Source: Glandiceps talaboti
Taxonomy: Eukaryota; Hemichordata; Enteropneusta; Spengelidae
Assembly (NCBI RefSeq): GCF_964340395.1
Contig: NC_135556.1
Location: forward strand, 14,335,910 to 14,399,909
Length of the DNA stretch: 64,000 nucleotides
Reading direction: 5' to 3'
In this document: positions 63,632-64,000 of the stretch, piece after piece
Layout: every line of letters begins with the position of its first letter
How positions within the stretch are numbered: the stretch's first letter is position 1
Notes under the pieces: generated by a model
What the model saw: the letters and a program-made list of their open reading frames with translations, nothing else
Told to the model about the DNA's origin: nothing
Database searches by the model: none
Made by a program: the position numbers and the translations under genes

Positions 63632-64000
63632 GTAAATGGATGAATGAATAAAATCATCATCATTTTCACTCAAGAGTTGGGAGTAAGCCTCTAGTGTGAC
63701 CATAGAGAGAGAGAGTGGAGTTTCCTATTTCTTGAATTCTGCTTGCAGATTTGATACAAGATGTAATCTGGTCTTTGAGGCCAAGTATCCTATCTCTGAG
63801 GCCTTTTTTAAAAAAAGCCAAAACTAAGAAATGAACAAATATTTGGTTTTGAATTTTAAAGAATGACTCACTAAACAGATTTTAAGGAGAATAATCTTCA
63901 TTATTCAATTGACATGACATGTTTATTTACTCTGATCTCATCTTAAAGGGACACAGGCCAAGTTTAGACGGTTTTTGGATTTGGTGGTTGAAATGAAATA

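Noticed and set aside
63422-63703. Poly-Asn/Asp frame on the minus strand
   Set aside because: Translation of the TTG/TCG array, antisense to a CEP135 exon.

Overview
This is AT-rich animal nuclear DNA: GT-AG introns, long non-coding introns, many micro- and minisatellites, foldback elements and tRNA-derived SINEs. The protein families, intron density and SINE types fit a non-vertebrate deuterostome. A hemichordate is my tentative guess, but the sequence alone does not fix the species. There are no bacterial genes, CRISPR arrays or rRNA genes. All gene models below were joined by hand from splice signals and reading phase; similarity to human proteins is from memory, not from a search.

Layout. 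(1) 1-19693, plus strand: the last 20 coding exons of a WDR17 orthologue (about 860 codons; its 5' end lies outside the window). (2) 19694-26121: intergenic DNA between convergent genes, with foldback elements. (3) 26122-30125, minus strand: a complete six-exon SPATA4 gene (281 aa, SPEF1/CLAMP-type calponin-homology domain). (4) 30126-30477: a 352-bp head-to-head spacer, probably a bidirectional promoter. (5) 30478-35439, plus strand: a complete five-exon MITD1 gene (243 aa, MIT domain plus PLD-like C-terminal domain). (6) 35440-37824: spacer, putative promoter and 5' UTR. (7) 37825-63631 and beyond, plus strand: the first 613 codons of a CEP135/TSGA10-family centriole gene, cut by the right edge. 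It has a 12.9-kb intron that holds an apparent alternative first exon.

The order is the main biological result. As I recall, WDR17 and SPATA4 are neighbours on human 4q34, while MITD1 and TSGA10 are neighbours on human 2q11. Here both pairs are contiguous, and the last gene carries the CEP135 N-terminal half together with the segment that begins TSGA10. SPATA4 and CEP135 are linked to microtubules, cilia or centrioles, and MITD1 to ESCRT-III and abscission; WDR17 is poorly understood.

The non-coding DNA is unusually informative. A WDR17 exon end with its splice donor has been tandemly copied about six times into the following intron. The next intron is filled with a 50-bp minisatellite that repeats a polypyrimidine-CAG acceptor-like motif. 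Another intron holds four perfect CArG boxes in about 100 bp, and MITD1 intron 1 holds a 29-bp VNTR. Several inverted-repeat (MITE-like) families are present in two to four copies each.
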